Source: Neocallimastix lanati (nom. inval.)
Taxonomy: Eukaryota; Neocallimastigomycota; Neocallimastigomycetes; Neocallimastigales; Neocallimastigaceae
Assembly: GCA_016946835.1 (NCBI GenBank)
Contig: JACVTC010000099.1
Span: forward strand, 646,501 to 710,500
Direction of reading: 5' to 3'
Length of the DNA stretch: 64,000 nucleotides
The notes under the pieces were generated by a model. That model was not told the DNA's origin. It did not search any database and saw nothing but the letters and a program-made list of their open reading frames with translations. Below, piece by piece: positions 29,601 through 41,490 of the stretch; position 1 is the stretch's first letter; each line of letters begins with the position of its first letter. Both the position numbers and the translations under genes were made by a program.

Positions 29601-31951
29601 TATTATTATATAATGAAACCATCCATTGCAAACCTTTTAATTGATATTCCTTTAATGTACCACCAGTTAAAATTGATGGTTGTTCAGTAATAATTTCTTT
29701 AACTCTATGTGAAATATTATAATAATCAGCTTTTTTATCATCATCCAAACCAAACGTATCTTCTGGTAATGGTGGTTGATCTTGTCCAATTTCCTCTTGT
29801 TGTGAAACAACAGCTTTTGTTAAATTTTCTAAATATTCATTAGTTTGTTGAAGAAGATATGTGATACGAGTATCTTTTGTTTGATCAATTAATTTTAAAT
29901 AAGCTTCTTCATCATCTTCCTTCAAAGCTCTCAGTCTTTCTTGTGAAAGCTTAGCTAAACGTTGAGCTTCTTCGTTTTCAATTTTTTTGTGGAAACGCTG
30001 AACACCTAAACCTAATTTATTAGCTTTTGATTGCTGTTTATCATGTATTGATCTTAATTCACGACCATGATTAACAATACTATTTAAGTAATCAGAAAAA
30101 TTTTGTCTTTCTCTCTTTTCTCTATCAATTCTTTGCTGTCTTTCTAATCTTTCTGTAATTTTTGCTTCTTTAATGGATTGTCTCTTCATACGTCGATATG
30201 ACGCTCTATCATTATTAGTGATGAACATTGATGATTTTACCATTCCTTTTAATACTTCCGAACGTAATTTCTTTTGCTTACTTAAAAGTTTCAGTGCCTT
30301 TAATTCAATAATAGTTTTTAATTTTCTATTATTATTAGTATTATTGATTATTGTATTTAAAGGAACTTTATTTTCTGATTCATTTGTATTTACTGATACA
30401 TTGACATTACTATTATTATTCATATTTAAATCTTTATCAGCAATGTTATTAGGTAATGTTTCTAATTCATTAATTCGATATTGAATTCTTGAACTAATTT
30501 TTCTCTCTCGTTCTTGAATCATTGAACGTACATCTATACCAGATGGCATAATACTTGGTATTAAAATTCGGTGTTGACGACTAGAATAATCACTGTATTT
30601 TATTTTATTCTTCATTAAATCATGAGGATTGCCATTACTTCTATTCTTTAAATTTCCTTGATTCTTATTTTTATAAATTTCAATTGAAGAATTAACAATT
30701 TTAGTATTAACAACATTACTTTTTAATTGTTGTTCAGAATATTTAACCTGATCATCACTTATTCTACTTTGTCCTTCAAATACAATTCTTTGTAAATTTT
30801 CAGGAATAGGTTTATCTTCAGACATTAATTTATAAGCAAATAATTGGTATTTTACTTGTAATGCTTGCTGAGGTGAAATATTTTCATTTAATTTAGCGTT
30901 TTTTTGAAGTTCATTTAATTGATTAAACTGCAACTTTTCTTGTTGCTCCTTAAGTTGTGCAACTGTTTGTAACTGTGGTTGATTTTGTGACTGTTGTTGT
31001 ATGGTTGGTTGCTCTTGACTTTTAGCGGGTGTTTGGTTTGTGTTATTATTTGTTTTTGCGTTTTGTTGATTGATTGATGATAGTGTTGCTATATTATTTG
31101 GTATAAGTTTTTGTGCAATGGGTTGAACTTGAACTGGTGGTTTTTGACTTTGATTTATTTGTGATATTTTCGAGTATCCACGTAAATTTTGACAAATTTT
31201 TATATATTCAGGATCATTAGTTTCTCCTTTAGAACTTAATTTTTGAGCGGTCTTTCATTTTTAAATTAAAACAAAAAAATTAGTACAATAAGGATATATT
31301 TTAATAATTAAAACTTAATATATAAAGATAAAATATATAATTTTAATATTTTATAAATAAATTAATAACCACAATAATAATAAGAATACTTATTAATATA
31401 ATAAAAATTGTAAATGAAAAATAATATTAAATATAAATTATAATTACAGATATTAATTGTTTTATTTGTTCTGGTGTATAATGAGGTTGGGATTGTTTTT
31501 GAATAGTAGCATTTGTAACAATTGGTGATGTTTCGGTTGTTACTTTATTAAAGGATATATTTTGGTTTTTTATTTGAGGAGATGAAATATTATTTACATT
31601 TGTTTGTAATGGATGTTGATTAAGAATGGGTTGACTTGCATGACTTATTACTTTAGATTGAAGTTGTTGTATGGATTGTTGTGGTATACTTGAAGGATAA
31701 CGTAAATTATTAATTTGCATCCCTAATACAGAATTAACACCCATGCTTTGTATATTTGACGGTAAAGGTTGGATATTTTGTATAAATTGTTGTTGCAATA
31801 AATTATTTACACTGGATAAACCAGAATTTCCAAAATTTTGACCATTTTGATTTTGCATGGCCTGAAAATTTTGTTGAGGGATTTGTTGTATAGATTGTTT
31901 ATGATGATACAATTGTTGTATATGTTGTTGTTGCTGATTTGAATTATACAT
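25645..31951 (-). CDS. SNF2/STH1: SWI/SNF-RSC chromatin-remodelling ATPase (SNF2/STH1/BRM family)
   Basis: Six exons by eye (minus): 31951-31448, 31251-29167, 28667-26797, 26560-26458, 26361-26101 and 25944-25645. They total 5,124 nt, or 1,707 residues, in frame, with GT-AG introns. It is the ATP-driven motor of nuclear SWI/SNF or RSC complexes. Order: Gln-rich N-terminus; QLQ (about 155-190, [11 protein letters not shown] across intron 1); HSA and post-HSA helices (about 520-640); ATPase lobe 1 with DEMGLGKT (about 726) and DEGH (about 830); [17 protein letters not shown] restored across intron 2; lobe 2 with [10 protein letters not shown]...DRAHRIGQ (about 1096-1133); a SnAC-like segment ([17 protein letters not shown], about 1250-1310); AT-hooks [13 protein letters not shown] and [10 protein letters not shown] (about 1375-1430); bromodomain (about 1488-1600) with [13 protein letters not shown] and the acetyl-lysine Asn in ARKYN; acidic tail ending DNYEENVY. 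Whether it is the SNF2 or STH1 paralogue cannot be told. Confidence 0.92.
26622..26682. repeat. (AAT)n tract in intron 3 of the SNF2-family gene
   Basis: About 20 AAT units within the intron between exons 3 and 4 (26561-26796), close to an A22 homopolymer (26581-26603). Confidence 0.9.
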
Positions 31952-34113
31952 TTATATTTCTATTTAGTATATATAAAATTATTGAAATATTGATTATTAA
32001 AAGTTTTTTTTAAAATATATATATAAATTTATATATATTTTTTATCCCTCTTAAAAAGATAATTTAATATTATATAATATATAAAATAAGACATTTAATT
32101 TTATGATTATAAATTATATAAAAATTAATAAGTATAAATATTTAAATATTTTAATAAAATAAGAATTATAAATGTATTAAAATAAAAATTTATACAATAT
32201 ATAATAATATGTAAATGATCAAACTTTTTGATAAGTTAATATACTTTAGTTTTTTTCTGTTATTACTTTTATTAATATTATTAGAAATAATTTCTCAATA
32301 ATTTTAAAAATAATTTATATTTTAATAAAAATTCTTGTGATTATTATTATTACTATTAGTAAAACATTTAATTTATTTGATAATTATGAAAAAAAAATAA
32401 TTGAAATTTATTATATAAAAGAAAAATCAAATTTCATTGTTTTCTGTTTTTAATAAAAAAACATTCTTTTTTGAAATAATAATTATTTGTAATATTTACT
32501 GTTAAAATTTAATAAATAATTTAAAAACATCTCCAATTATATTTTGTTTAATATAAAGTAATATTGAATATTCTCAATATATTAATTGACGTCAAAATGT
32601 TTTGGTGATAACACTAGAAATTTAACATCTTTTTCATATTTGCTCTTCATTTTCTTAACTTCTCTTTTTTTTTCTTAAGATTAATTGTTATGTATATGAT
32701 AAAAAAAATTTTGATTTATTTTCTTTTTTCTAAAAAAAAAAAATGATAATTATTTATAAATAATTTATATACATTATAATTTCAAATAGAATGAAATGCG
32801 ATTAATATAAATATCTTATAAGATTTTACATATTAATTTCGATTAAAAATATTAAATTTCAATTTGATTGTTAAAATCTAAATGTTTAAATTTTATATTC
32901 TTATTAAAAATTTCAAAAACTAAAAAAAATAAAGTAAAAAAAAAAATAAAAATAATTTTATTTTAAATACTTTATTTTCTTAAAGCTAGATATAATATAT
33001 AAAAGTCTCTTAATATTTATTTTTATTAAAAAGTAAATTTTAAAAAAAAAATATAATAGCAATATTTTTTTATTATTTGTAAAATTTTATAAAAAAAAAA
33101 ATACAATATATTATTAATATACAATTTTTAAATAGAAAAATAATATACAATATATTCTATTAATATTCAATATATCTATTAATATTCAATATATAAAATA
33201 TATAAAATAGTATTAAAATATAAAGAAAAATAACATAATAAAATAATTTTAATATTATATAAAATATTATATAATGAATAATTTAATGGGACAATAAACA
33301 AAAACAAATTATGTATATAAATATATATATATTTATATAATATATTTATCTATTCATTTTTTCCTTATTTATTTATTTATATTTATTTATTTATATTTAT
33401 TTATTTATATTTATTTATTTATATTTGTTTATTTATTTATTTATATTTATTTATTTATTTATATTTATTTATTTATTTATATTTTTTTATTAAAATTTTT
33501 AATTCGAAAAGGATACTTTAGATAGAAAATAAATTAAAAATTATTTTAAGATATATTCAGAAAAAAATTTTTTAAAACATACATCCTTTTTTATTACTAT
33601 TATAGTTTTATTATAGTTTTTTTTTAAATAAAAATTTATTAAGAGAATTAAAACAATTGAATAATTTTAAAATATATATTTTATTATATTGATTAATTGT
33701 AGTTATTTTTTTTTTTTTTTTTGTATAAAACCAAATTATTAAAATGTATTATAAATTTTATTTATTTAATTATTAATTTATTTATAATTTCAAAAATTTT
33801 AATATCTAAAAATTTATACTTAAAATCTATAAATTTCAACTGTTTACATTTAATAAAAAGCAAGCTAATTATTAAATGTTTTTGAAAAAATGAAAAAAAG
33901 CTAGTAAGTATAGCAATAATACTATAATTATTCCAAAAATTTTTCATGTAAAAGGCGAATCGAATGCAACCAAAAAAAAAAAAAAAAAAAAAAAAATTCT
34001 TAATACAAATATTAAATACTGTATTTGACACTATAAAGAGTTCTAAAATATAAAAAAAAAAAAAGAATTATGTTAAAATAAAGTAAAATATAATAAAATA
34101 TGTTTATTATATA
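31952..34113. other. Upstream region of the SNF2-family gene
   Basis: No gene recognised. It is expected to hold the promoter of the minus-strand SNF2-family gene. It has a palindromic ATATATATAAATTTATATATAT block (about 32015-32036) and a TTTATTTATAT repeat array (33366-33484). Confidence 0.5.
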
Positions 34114-34440
34114 ATGATTTTAAACTTACCTTTTGTAAATCCTAAATATATAATTGATATTTATAGTAAAATTAAATGTGAAATAAATACTAATGGTCAA
34201 TTTTCGAAATTTTTAGAATGTTGTTTAAAAAAAAATTATTTAAAAAATTATAAATATTGGAATTAATATATCAATATAGAACATATAGCAAATAGCTCAT
34301 CAGAATCTTTCAATAATTATTAAATAATTTATTTTCAAAAAAACCTTCTTTTTATAAATTAAAATTTGCAAGAAGGATATTTATTTTATAATTATTACAA
34401 AAGGTAAAGTGCAGGAATTTGGAAAAAAAAAAATTAGAAA
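34114..34440 (+). pseudogene. DNA transposase C-terminal relic (MULE-like)
   Basis: One plus-strand frame reads MILNLPFVNPKYIIDIYSKI...FSKFLECCLKKNYLKNYKYWN, a stop, then YINIEHIANSSSESFNNY, further stops, and in other frames LNNLFSKKPSFYKL. The segment 'I-E-H-I-x-N-x-x-x-E-S-F-N-N-Y-L...F...KPSF' resembles the 'TNN-x-x-E-S-x-N-x-x-L' region after the DDE core of Mutator-like transposases. No catalytic residues and no terminal repeats could be linked to it. The assignment is from motif resemblance only. Confidence 0.4.
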
Positions 34441-34915
34441 AAACTGATGAAATCAATAATTCAATTTAAAATTACAAAACTATGGAATCCAAATTAATTA
34501 ATATTAGAAGACTTTGAAATGATATTGTTTAATTATGATTTAAATAATTGATTAAATAATATAAATCTAATTTAAAATAAATGTCAAAGTAATGATCAAA
34601 TGAAAAGCATTTTCTGAATTCTATTGCAAAACGCACTAGATACTTTAAAATTATTATTTATTAAAAATCTGTAATTGTTTAAAATCCTAATATTTTTTAA
34701 TAATTTAATTAAAAAATATAAAAAAAAATATATTCCTTAAATATTCTTAAAAATATAAATTAAAAGATTAATTATTTAGAAGTATTTAATGATAAGGATA
34801 TTATTAATTTTTTTTATAAGCTTTTTTAATTTTTAAATATATATATATATTTTTATTTTAAATACTTTGTATAGATTTCAAGAATATTATATTTTTTTTA
34901 AATATATGTAATTAA

Positions 34916-35095
34916 AGGGAGTAGTGCATTTCGCCAAATTGAAAATTAATAAATAGAATTAAATATTATTAAAAACGAGTTTAAAAAAATTATTTTGAAT
35001 TATTATTTATTTATTTATTCATTTATTTATATCAATACTCCACTTAGCGAAATGCAACCTGGCGAAATGTAATTTGGGGAAATACAACTCTCCCT
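34916..35095. mobile_element. 180-bp MITE with imperfect terminal inverted repeats
   Basis: The left end AGGGAGTAGTGCATTTCGCC mirrors the right end, whose reverse complement is AGGGAGAGTTGTATTTCCCC, and the similarity continues inward through AAATT. Both sides carry TAA (34913-34915 and 35096-35098), a 3-bp TWA duplication typical of PIF/Harbinger-type elements. The motif GCGAAATG/CATTTCGC recurs internally. No coding capacity, so a non-autonomous element. Confidence 0.6.
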
Positions 35096-35612
35096 TAATG
35101 AAAATTTCTAAAATATATTTTAAAGAATATTTTTTTAAAATAAATAAAAAGAATTTAACCCTAAATTTGACATTATTTATTAAAATTATTTATTTATTAA
35201 TATATTTATTAATTTATTTATAAATATTTTAAAAAGCCACAATTTTCTAAATACAATACTTAACTGTTAAAAATAAAGTTTATTATAATTTATTAATTAT
35301 TAAGTTAAAATATATTTAAAATAAATATTGTATATGTTTACTAAATATTTGAGGCTTATATATATTATAACAATGAGTTAGTACAAAAATATAATTGTAT
35401 TATGTAAATGTATTGATATAAAAATAATAATATTTTTTATAATTAAAAAATAAGAACTTAATAAAATAAATAAAAAGTGTTTAATTAAAACAAAATAATT
35501 TTAAAAGATTAAGAGTCTCATTGACTCATATATATGAATATTTGTAGTGTTGTAAACAATAAAAATAAAATAATTTTTTTTATATAGAAATAATAGCAAA
35601 ATTCTGTCTAAA
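35096..35612. other. Leader of the copia element
   Basis: Presumably the 5' LTR and leader of the copia element whose gag starts at 35613, but no TG...CA boundary or primer-binding site was recognised. An imperfect palindrome around TGAGTCAATGAGACTC (reverse strand) lies near 35516-35533. Confidence 0.35.
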
Positions 35613-36617
35613 ATGAGCATATCAAACGTAACGGCAACAAAAGTAATGTTGACGAAAGATAATTATAACATTTGGTTACCTGACATGGAAATGGTCTTGC
35701 AGATAAATGGTGTCATAGAATATATCGACAAAAGATTATTAAAAACATTACAAAAGGACGAAATTCCGGAAAACAAAAGAAACAACCATATAAAAGTAAG
35801 AAATACTCATATCTTATATTATGAGGAACAGGTTACCGAGGAAATGATTAGAAAGGATGCTACCGCGAAATATTTGATAAGTAATAGAATTTCAGAAGAA
35901 ATGAAAACTAAAATAGATTTCAGAAGAAATACCGCTTATGATATCTGGAAAATCATAATGGAAGGGAATAATAAATCTGACGAAGAAAAGAAAAACGAAC
36001 TAAATAATCAACTGGAAGCTTTGATATATCAAAAAGATTCAGATATATCATTATTCATTGCCGAATTAGATAGAATTTTTGGAGAACTTTATGTACTTGG
36101 TGAAGAACTATCTGAAGAAAAGAAATACAATATCTTGTATTCCTCGTTACCTTATGAAACTATCATAGAAACAAATATTATTTCAACCAAGAAAAAATAC
36201 ACTGAAAGTTGTAACCTCTTGAAAACAACAATTCCATATATAAAATATTTAAAAGAAGAATCTAAAAATAAACAAAGAAACAAAGCAGCAGTCATTTTAA
36301 ATACAACCAAAGTAAATAACAGGACTCAACATAAAAGTAAAGAATACAACAGATGCAATAACAAGAACAATAACAATAAAGAAAATAGGAAATGCTTTAT
36401 ATTTAGAAAGATAGGCCATATAGCAAAGAATTGCTGGCACAATAGAAAGAATAAGAATAATAAAGGCAATAACAAAACACACGCCAATAACGCAATCAAC
36501 AAAAAATCAGAAACCTACTGCGAATTCGCAGATTCCATAAATGATCTAAGGGACTATGATACTGATGACGAAGGAGAATCATCAAGTGCCATGGCACCGA
36601 GGCCAAAATACTACTAA
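35613..36617 (+). CDS. Ty1/copia Gag (UBN2-type)
   Basis: 334 residues starting MSISNVTATKVMLTKDNYNI, the 'L-x-x-x-N-Y-x-x-W' opening of copia-type Gag, followed by helical segments (IWKIIMEGNN...LNNQLEALIYQ) typical of the gag-polypeptide family. The nucleocapsid motif reads CFIFRKIGHIAKNC, a CCHC knuckle in which the second cysteine is phenylalanine, so zinc binding is probably lost. The protein ends SSSAMAPRPKYY, overlapping the next reading frame by 62 bp in another frame. Copia elements normally carry gag and pol in one frame, so this overlap is either a frameshift mutation or programmed frameshifting. Confidence 0.85.
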   Translation: MSISNVTATKVMLTKDNYNIWLPDMEMVLQINGVIEYIDKRLLKTLQKDEIPENKRNNHIKVRNTHILYYEEQVTEEMIRKDATAKYLISNRISEEMKTKIDFRRNTAYDIWKIIMEGNNKSDEEKKNELNNQLEALIYQKDSDISLFIAELDRIFGELYVLGEELSEEKKYNILYSSLPYETIIETNIISTKKKYTESCNLLKTTIPYIKYLKEESKNKQRNKAAVILNTTKVNNRTQHKSKEYNRCNNKNNNNKENRKCFIFRKIGHIAKNCWHNRKNKNNKGNNKTHANNAINKKSETYCEFADSINDLRDYDTDDEGESSSAMAPRPKYY

Positions 36618-38762
36618 AGAAAATAAAGAAAATAAAAGAAATACCAGTGTAAACAAAGTAACACTTCCAGCGAATATCAAGAGTAGCTACTATCTATCGA
36701 AATTAACAGAACCAAAGAAAATTCCAAAAAGTATAGTGAGTTGGACGATAGATTCTGGTGCTACATATCATATGACTAATAATTCTGATACATTGATTGA
36801 TAAAAGAAAATGTAATGAAATAATTCAATTCGCTGATGGTGATACAGTTGCTGCTACATACATTGGTTCGTATATAGGATACATTAATAATAACGAAATT
36901 AAATTAAAGAATGTATTGTATATACCAGAATTTAAGAGAAGCCTATTATCAATAGATAATTTAAGTGATGAAGGCTACAAAACCTTATTTTATAGACATA
37001 ATAACAAAAATCTAGTAACTATATTTGATCCAGGAGGAAAAAGAATAACGACAACAAAATCAAATAGCTTAAGAATATATAAAATTTGGACATTTAAAAA
37101 TAAGATAAAATATAATCACAATACAAATAATGCAATAAAATGCGACAATATCATAAAGGCTTTTAACGTAGATAATTTTGAATTATGGCATAAACGTTTA
37201 GGTCATGCTAACATAGATAATATTAAGGATAAACTAAGTACTATTAAAATAAAAGAAGGCTGTAATATATGTTCGTATAAAATGAAAAATAAACCATATA
37301 AAAAGGTTATTAATAATAGTAAGGAACCTTTCGAACTGATTCATATGGACACGGTATCTTCTCCAGATACTTCTCTTTATGGAAACAAATACTTTCTTAC
37401 AATATTAGATGACTATACACAATATGCATGGGTGTATTTTATGAAAAGCAAAGCCGATACATTTAACATGTTCATAAAGTGGTACAAAAGAATAAAAAAT
37501 ATCTTCAATTATAATGTCAAACATATCAGAACCGATAATGGAACTGAGTTTTGCAATAGCCAATTCGATAAGTTCTATGACGAAAATGGTATAGAACATC
37601 AAAACAGTATAGCTTATAATCCACAGCAAAACGGAAGAGTGGAAAGACTTCAAGGTACATTAATATACAATGCTGGTTCTATGTTGAAAGGAGGAAAACT
37701 TAATCATAAATACTGGGAGGACGCAGTAAGAACCGCAAATTATATTCATAATAGGTTACCACATGCAGGTAACAACAATAAAGTACCCTTTGAAGAACTA
37801 TATAATAAAAGAGTTGACTATGACAAATTCAGGGTGTTTGGATGTCAAGCATTCTTCTATGTACCTAAACAATTCAGAAAAAAGTTCAATGGAACATCAC
37901 TTCCAGGTATATTTCTTGGATATGACGAAACAAACCCAACTGCCTATATAATTTATGATACTACTAATAACAAGATAATTTTATCAAGAACTGTAGAATT
38001 TTTTGAAGATGTTCCAGGAAATGCTTCAGCCCCCCCTTCTACACCAGAAATGTTTTACTTTAATAGAGTTATGGATGAAGAGGAAGAAGAAGAAGAACAA
38101 ATGAAATTAAACAGTGACTATAATAAAGAAGAAAATAATGAAAATATAGGTTACACAGAAAATAATAAATTAAATAATAATTTGGATAACGCAAAAATTA
38201 ATGAAACAATAAATATAAACAAAGAAATTAATAATGAAATTAATAATGAAATTAATAATAATATGGATCAAAATAAATTTTTAAACCAACCAACCAATAC
38301 AATTGATCCATATAATATTTTATATCCAAATAATTTAAATTACAAAATTTATAATTATCCAAGTGACCATTTACCTTTTATAAATAATTTAAATTACCCA
38401 TTTCAAAATTTTCAAAATCAAAATTCAAATTTAAATTATATAAATAAAAATAATTATATTCAAAATGAAAGTTATAATGATTCCTTAAATGAACATAATG
38501 GTCAATTTCACTACGGTAATTATAAAAATAATAATTTAAATAATATTAATTATAATAATTTAAATAATTTAAACAATTACAAAAATGCTCAATTTAATAA
38601 TTTAAATCGACCATATCAAGTAAGTAATAATGATTTAAATTATAATAATATAAAAAATAATAATTTAAATGATAGCACTACAAACATTGACAATAGTGAA
38701 GAAAACATTAATGTTAATGTAAATAATCAAAGTAATAATTTAAATTCAAATTTAAACCCAAA
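36556..38762 (+). CDS. Ty1/copia Pol, 5' part: protease, integrase and Asn-rich linker, interrupted
   Basis: The frame carries an aspartic protease (SWTIDSGATYHMTNN, DSG), a GAG-pre-integrase/HHCC zinc domain (LWHKRLGHANIDNI...CNICSYK) and a DDE integrase core: HMDTVSSP..., HIRTDNGTEFCNS, then NPQQNGRVERLQG for the glutamate. Near 38080 begins a long Asn-rich linker. The reading is cut at 38762 by a large insertion (target copy CCAAA, 38758-38762) and resumes in the same frame at 57774. Translation into the insertion adds only a few residues before a stop. Reverse transcriptase and RNase H, which normally follow in copia Pol, are absent on both sides, so the element was defective or truncated apart from the insertion. 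Confidence 0.85.
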
Positions 38763-38962
38763 TGTAACGGTTTACACCCAATAGGTCTACACTAATAAGT
38801 AATTCGTTTTCTTAAAAAATTTGTTTTATTAATATTTTTTATTAAAATATAAAATTTATTATTATTTTTTATTATTAATTAGTTATTGTAATATTTCGAA
38901 TTACTTTTAACTAGTTAATAAAAGCACAAGGAAAAATTATTTTTTATTGAGAAATTCACGCT

Positions 38963-38971
38963 TATTTATAC
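38963..38971 (-). promoter_or_regulatory. TATA-like box in the TGTAACG-family element
   Basis: Minus strand reads AAAAAGTATAAATAAGCG. The same AAAAGTATAAATA core recurs in most LTR families of this window, which is why I mark it as a probable core promoter. Confidence 0.4.
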
Positions 38972-39577
38972 TTTTTCGGAAAAACAGTTTCGGAAAAAGT
39001 TAAGATTAACGAAAGTTCGAAAAATTAAGTTTTCTTTCTAGAAAATGAATCTTATAGAAAAATGATAAAATAATCATTAAAATAGAACTTTCTAGTTTCA
39101 TTTAGTTATATAATATTAACCAAAGAAACTCTAGAACTTTCTACAATAATTTAATTAATTAACTAAAAATAATTTAGATTGGGAAAGGGTGTAAGTCGAA
39201 CCTAAGAAGTTCGGCTTCATTGTCATGGTGTATTACTACCAGACTACAACAACAATTTTACTAACTGTTTGTAATAATTTAATTATAAAATTAATTAGAA
39301 TTAAATTATTAACTACAACTTAATAATAACTAAATAATAATTATTATTAAATTGAGAAAACAAAAAAAAGATAAATATACTTATCTTCTATAAGAGAGAG
39401 TTTATTATAACTAATTATAATAAACTAATAACACAAAATTGTCAAAGAGAAAAGATTATTTTATTTTATTTTTTTTTTTTTTTTTAAATTTGTTTTTTAT
39501 TAAAACTTACTTTATTAAAATAGAAATATAAAAATTTTATTAATGTTATTACTATATTATAATTGTTATAATAATAA

Positions 39578-39870
39578 CTCTTGATTTCTCAAAGAGAATT
39601 CAAGAGCTTTATTTATACTTTTTTGAAAAATAAGGTTAAATTAAAAAATGTTTTCTAATCTTAACAAATCTCTTATCTAGGAAAAGATTAGAGAGAAAAA
39701 CCTAGATAAGATTTTTGATCGATATTCTATCCATATCGATCATCGTATCAATTAGGTAAAACCAATTACTTTTAAAAAGTGATTGGGAAAAACCCTAATT
39801 GACCGATTAGCTAATCTAATTTAATTGATCGAAAATAAAAGAATAAAATAATAAAAGATATTTCGACCAT
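39578..39870 (-). repeat. Hairpin array, left copy (inverted relative to 58381-58670)
   Basis: Four hairpins in a row: CTCTTGA/TCAAGAG (39578-39606), CTTATCTAGG/CCTAGATAAG (39672-39710), GATCGATAT/ATATCGATC (39717-39741) and TTGATCGAAA/TTTCGACCAT (39825-39870). A TATA-like GTATAAATA lies on the minus strand at 39610-39618. The right copy at 58381-58670 has the same hairpins in the opposite orientation with changed loops, so stems are conserved better than loops. Confidence 0.75.
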
Positions 39871-40245
39871 AAAATCATAAATTTACAAATAAGGAAAATA
39901 ACATAATAATGATATTAATAAACAAAATACAGAATACATTATTAAGTACATATTAGAATACATAATATATTTGTTTACAATTTAATTAAATAAATAAACT
40001 AAGACTAATAAATTTAATAATTAAATATATAATTAAATAAACTATAATTATTTATAAATGTATAAATAATAATTAATTAAATAAATTTGTTGTATTAAAT
40101 TAATGATTATTTAATATTGAGTTTAATAAATTATTAATAATATTTAAATGAATAAATATTATATAATTAAATAAAGTTATAATTATAACTTAACTAAGAA
40201 AATATAATTATTTTATTTAAAAATAATTATAGATTCTTACACTGT

Positions 40246-40698
40246 TGATACGTGACCACTATAAAAATGGTATTTAGGTAGATTCTTTAGGTTAAAGAAA
40301 TACTTAAATATTATTGGTCAATAATAATTTTAGAATAATATATATAATTTTATAAACGGAGAATTCTTTTATTTATAAGTATATACTTATGATAAATTAA
40401 TTCACATAAATAGCTATTTTTATATTTTATTTTAGTATAGTTAAAAAGAGATATTATGTATATTTGAGATAATTAATTATAATATTTATGTAAGAGAGTA
40501 ATAATAATAATTGATGTAATAATTAATAATTAATAATAAATAAAGAGTACATTAAAAAGATATATTTATTACTTTATTTTGTATTATTGTATGTGTTATT
40601 TCTATTTAATATTAGAATATATTATTTTGTCATAATTCCTTATTGTCATTGCCTATAAATAAATATTAATTTAGATACATAAATAAAATATCGTATCA
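40246..40698 (+). repeat. 5' LTR of Gag-only element 1
   Basis: 453 bp, TGATACGTGACC...ATATCGTATCA, nearly identical to 42651-43103. Confidence 0.9.
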
Positions 40699-40702
40699 AA
40701 TT

Positions 40703-40720
40703 TGGTGGAGAATCCGGGCG
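40703..40720 (+). promoter_or_regulatory. Primer-binding-like site of Gag-only element 1
   Basis: TGGTGGAGAATCCGGGCG starts four bases after the 5' LTR. The opening TGG would pair with a tRNA CCA end; the implied tRNA 3' end is CCCGGATTCTCCACCA. The same block stands at the same place in Gag-only element 2. Confidence 0.6.
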
Positions 40721-40922
40721 TGACAATAGCAAAATAATATGAAAATAATATTAATAAAATAATACGTCTATATAATAAATATTATTTAGTATGTATATAA
40801 AAAGAATTTAATTAGTTTAAATTAGTTACTAATAATTATAATAGTAATAGTTATAATAATATTAAATTGAAATAGAAAATTATAATAAAAAAATATATAA
40901 GAATAAATAAAATTTTTTAAAG

Positions 40923-41477
40923 ATGAATGTTTTTAAGATATTAAATACGTTACCATTATTAGAAAATTATAATAATGATATTAATGAATGGATAGAAGAA
41001 TTAACTGAGTTATTTGAATTATGGAATATAAAAGAACAAGAAAGAAGATTTATTTTATGTAAAGAATGTGTAAATAAAGAAATTAGGTATGTTCTTGATG
41101 AATTAAAGGAAAAAAATAATCAGGTTCCTAGCTTAAAAGAAATAAAAATAGCCTTAGAAGAATATCTAGAAATAACATCAAGCGTAAAATATTGGAACTT
41201 AATTAATTTAAAAATTAATTCAAATGAATCAATTAGTAATTTTAATTATAAATACTTAAGAAAATATAATGATATTGATAGTAATATAAAGAAATTAATT
41301 ACTGTTAATAATTATGTTAATTCAATCAGGTCCAGAATATATCCTTGTTTAAGAATATTAGAAGAAGAAATCGAAGATATAAAAGAAGCTATCAAATATG
41401 CAGAAAAAGTTGAAAGAATTGAAAAGAAATTAAATTTAAATTTAAATAATATTTATAAGAATAATAAAATGGAATAA
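40923..41477 (+). CDS. Gag-like capsid protein of element 1
   Basis: 184 residues, MNVFKILNTLPLLENYNNDI, with W-centred helices (WIEELTELFELWNIKEQERR; YWNLINLKINSNESISNFNY) like retrotransposon capsid domains. It aligns along its length with the start of 53212-54093: both share FxLWxIxxxxRRxxxxKECVN, NESIxxFNxxYxRK, ITVxxYxNSIxxRIYPCLRxLE and AExxxRIEEKL. It stops (TAATAA) just before the zinc-knuckle frame, whereas in element 2 the two parts are one frame, so a frameshift has split it or the two are joined by frameshifting. Confidence 0.75.
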   Translation: MNVFKILNTLPLLENYNNDINEWIEELTELFELWNIKEQERRFILCKECVNKEIRYVLDELKEKNNQVPSLKEIKIALEEYLEITSSVKYWNLINLKINSNESISNFNYKYLRKYNDIDSNIKKLITVNNYVNSIRSRIYPCLRILEEEIEDIKEAIKYAEKVERIEKKLNLNLNNIYKNNKME

Positions 41478-41490
41478 TAATAATTGCAAA

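Noticed and set aside
33762-34031. Minus-strand frame with a poly-Phe run
   Set aside because: Low-complexity AT sequence with no recognisable domain.
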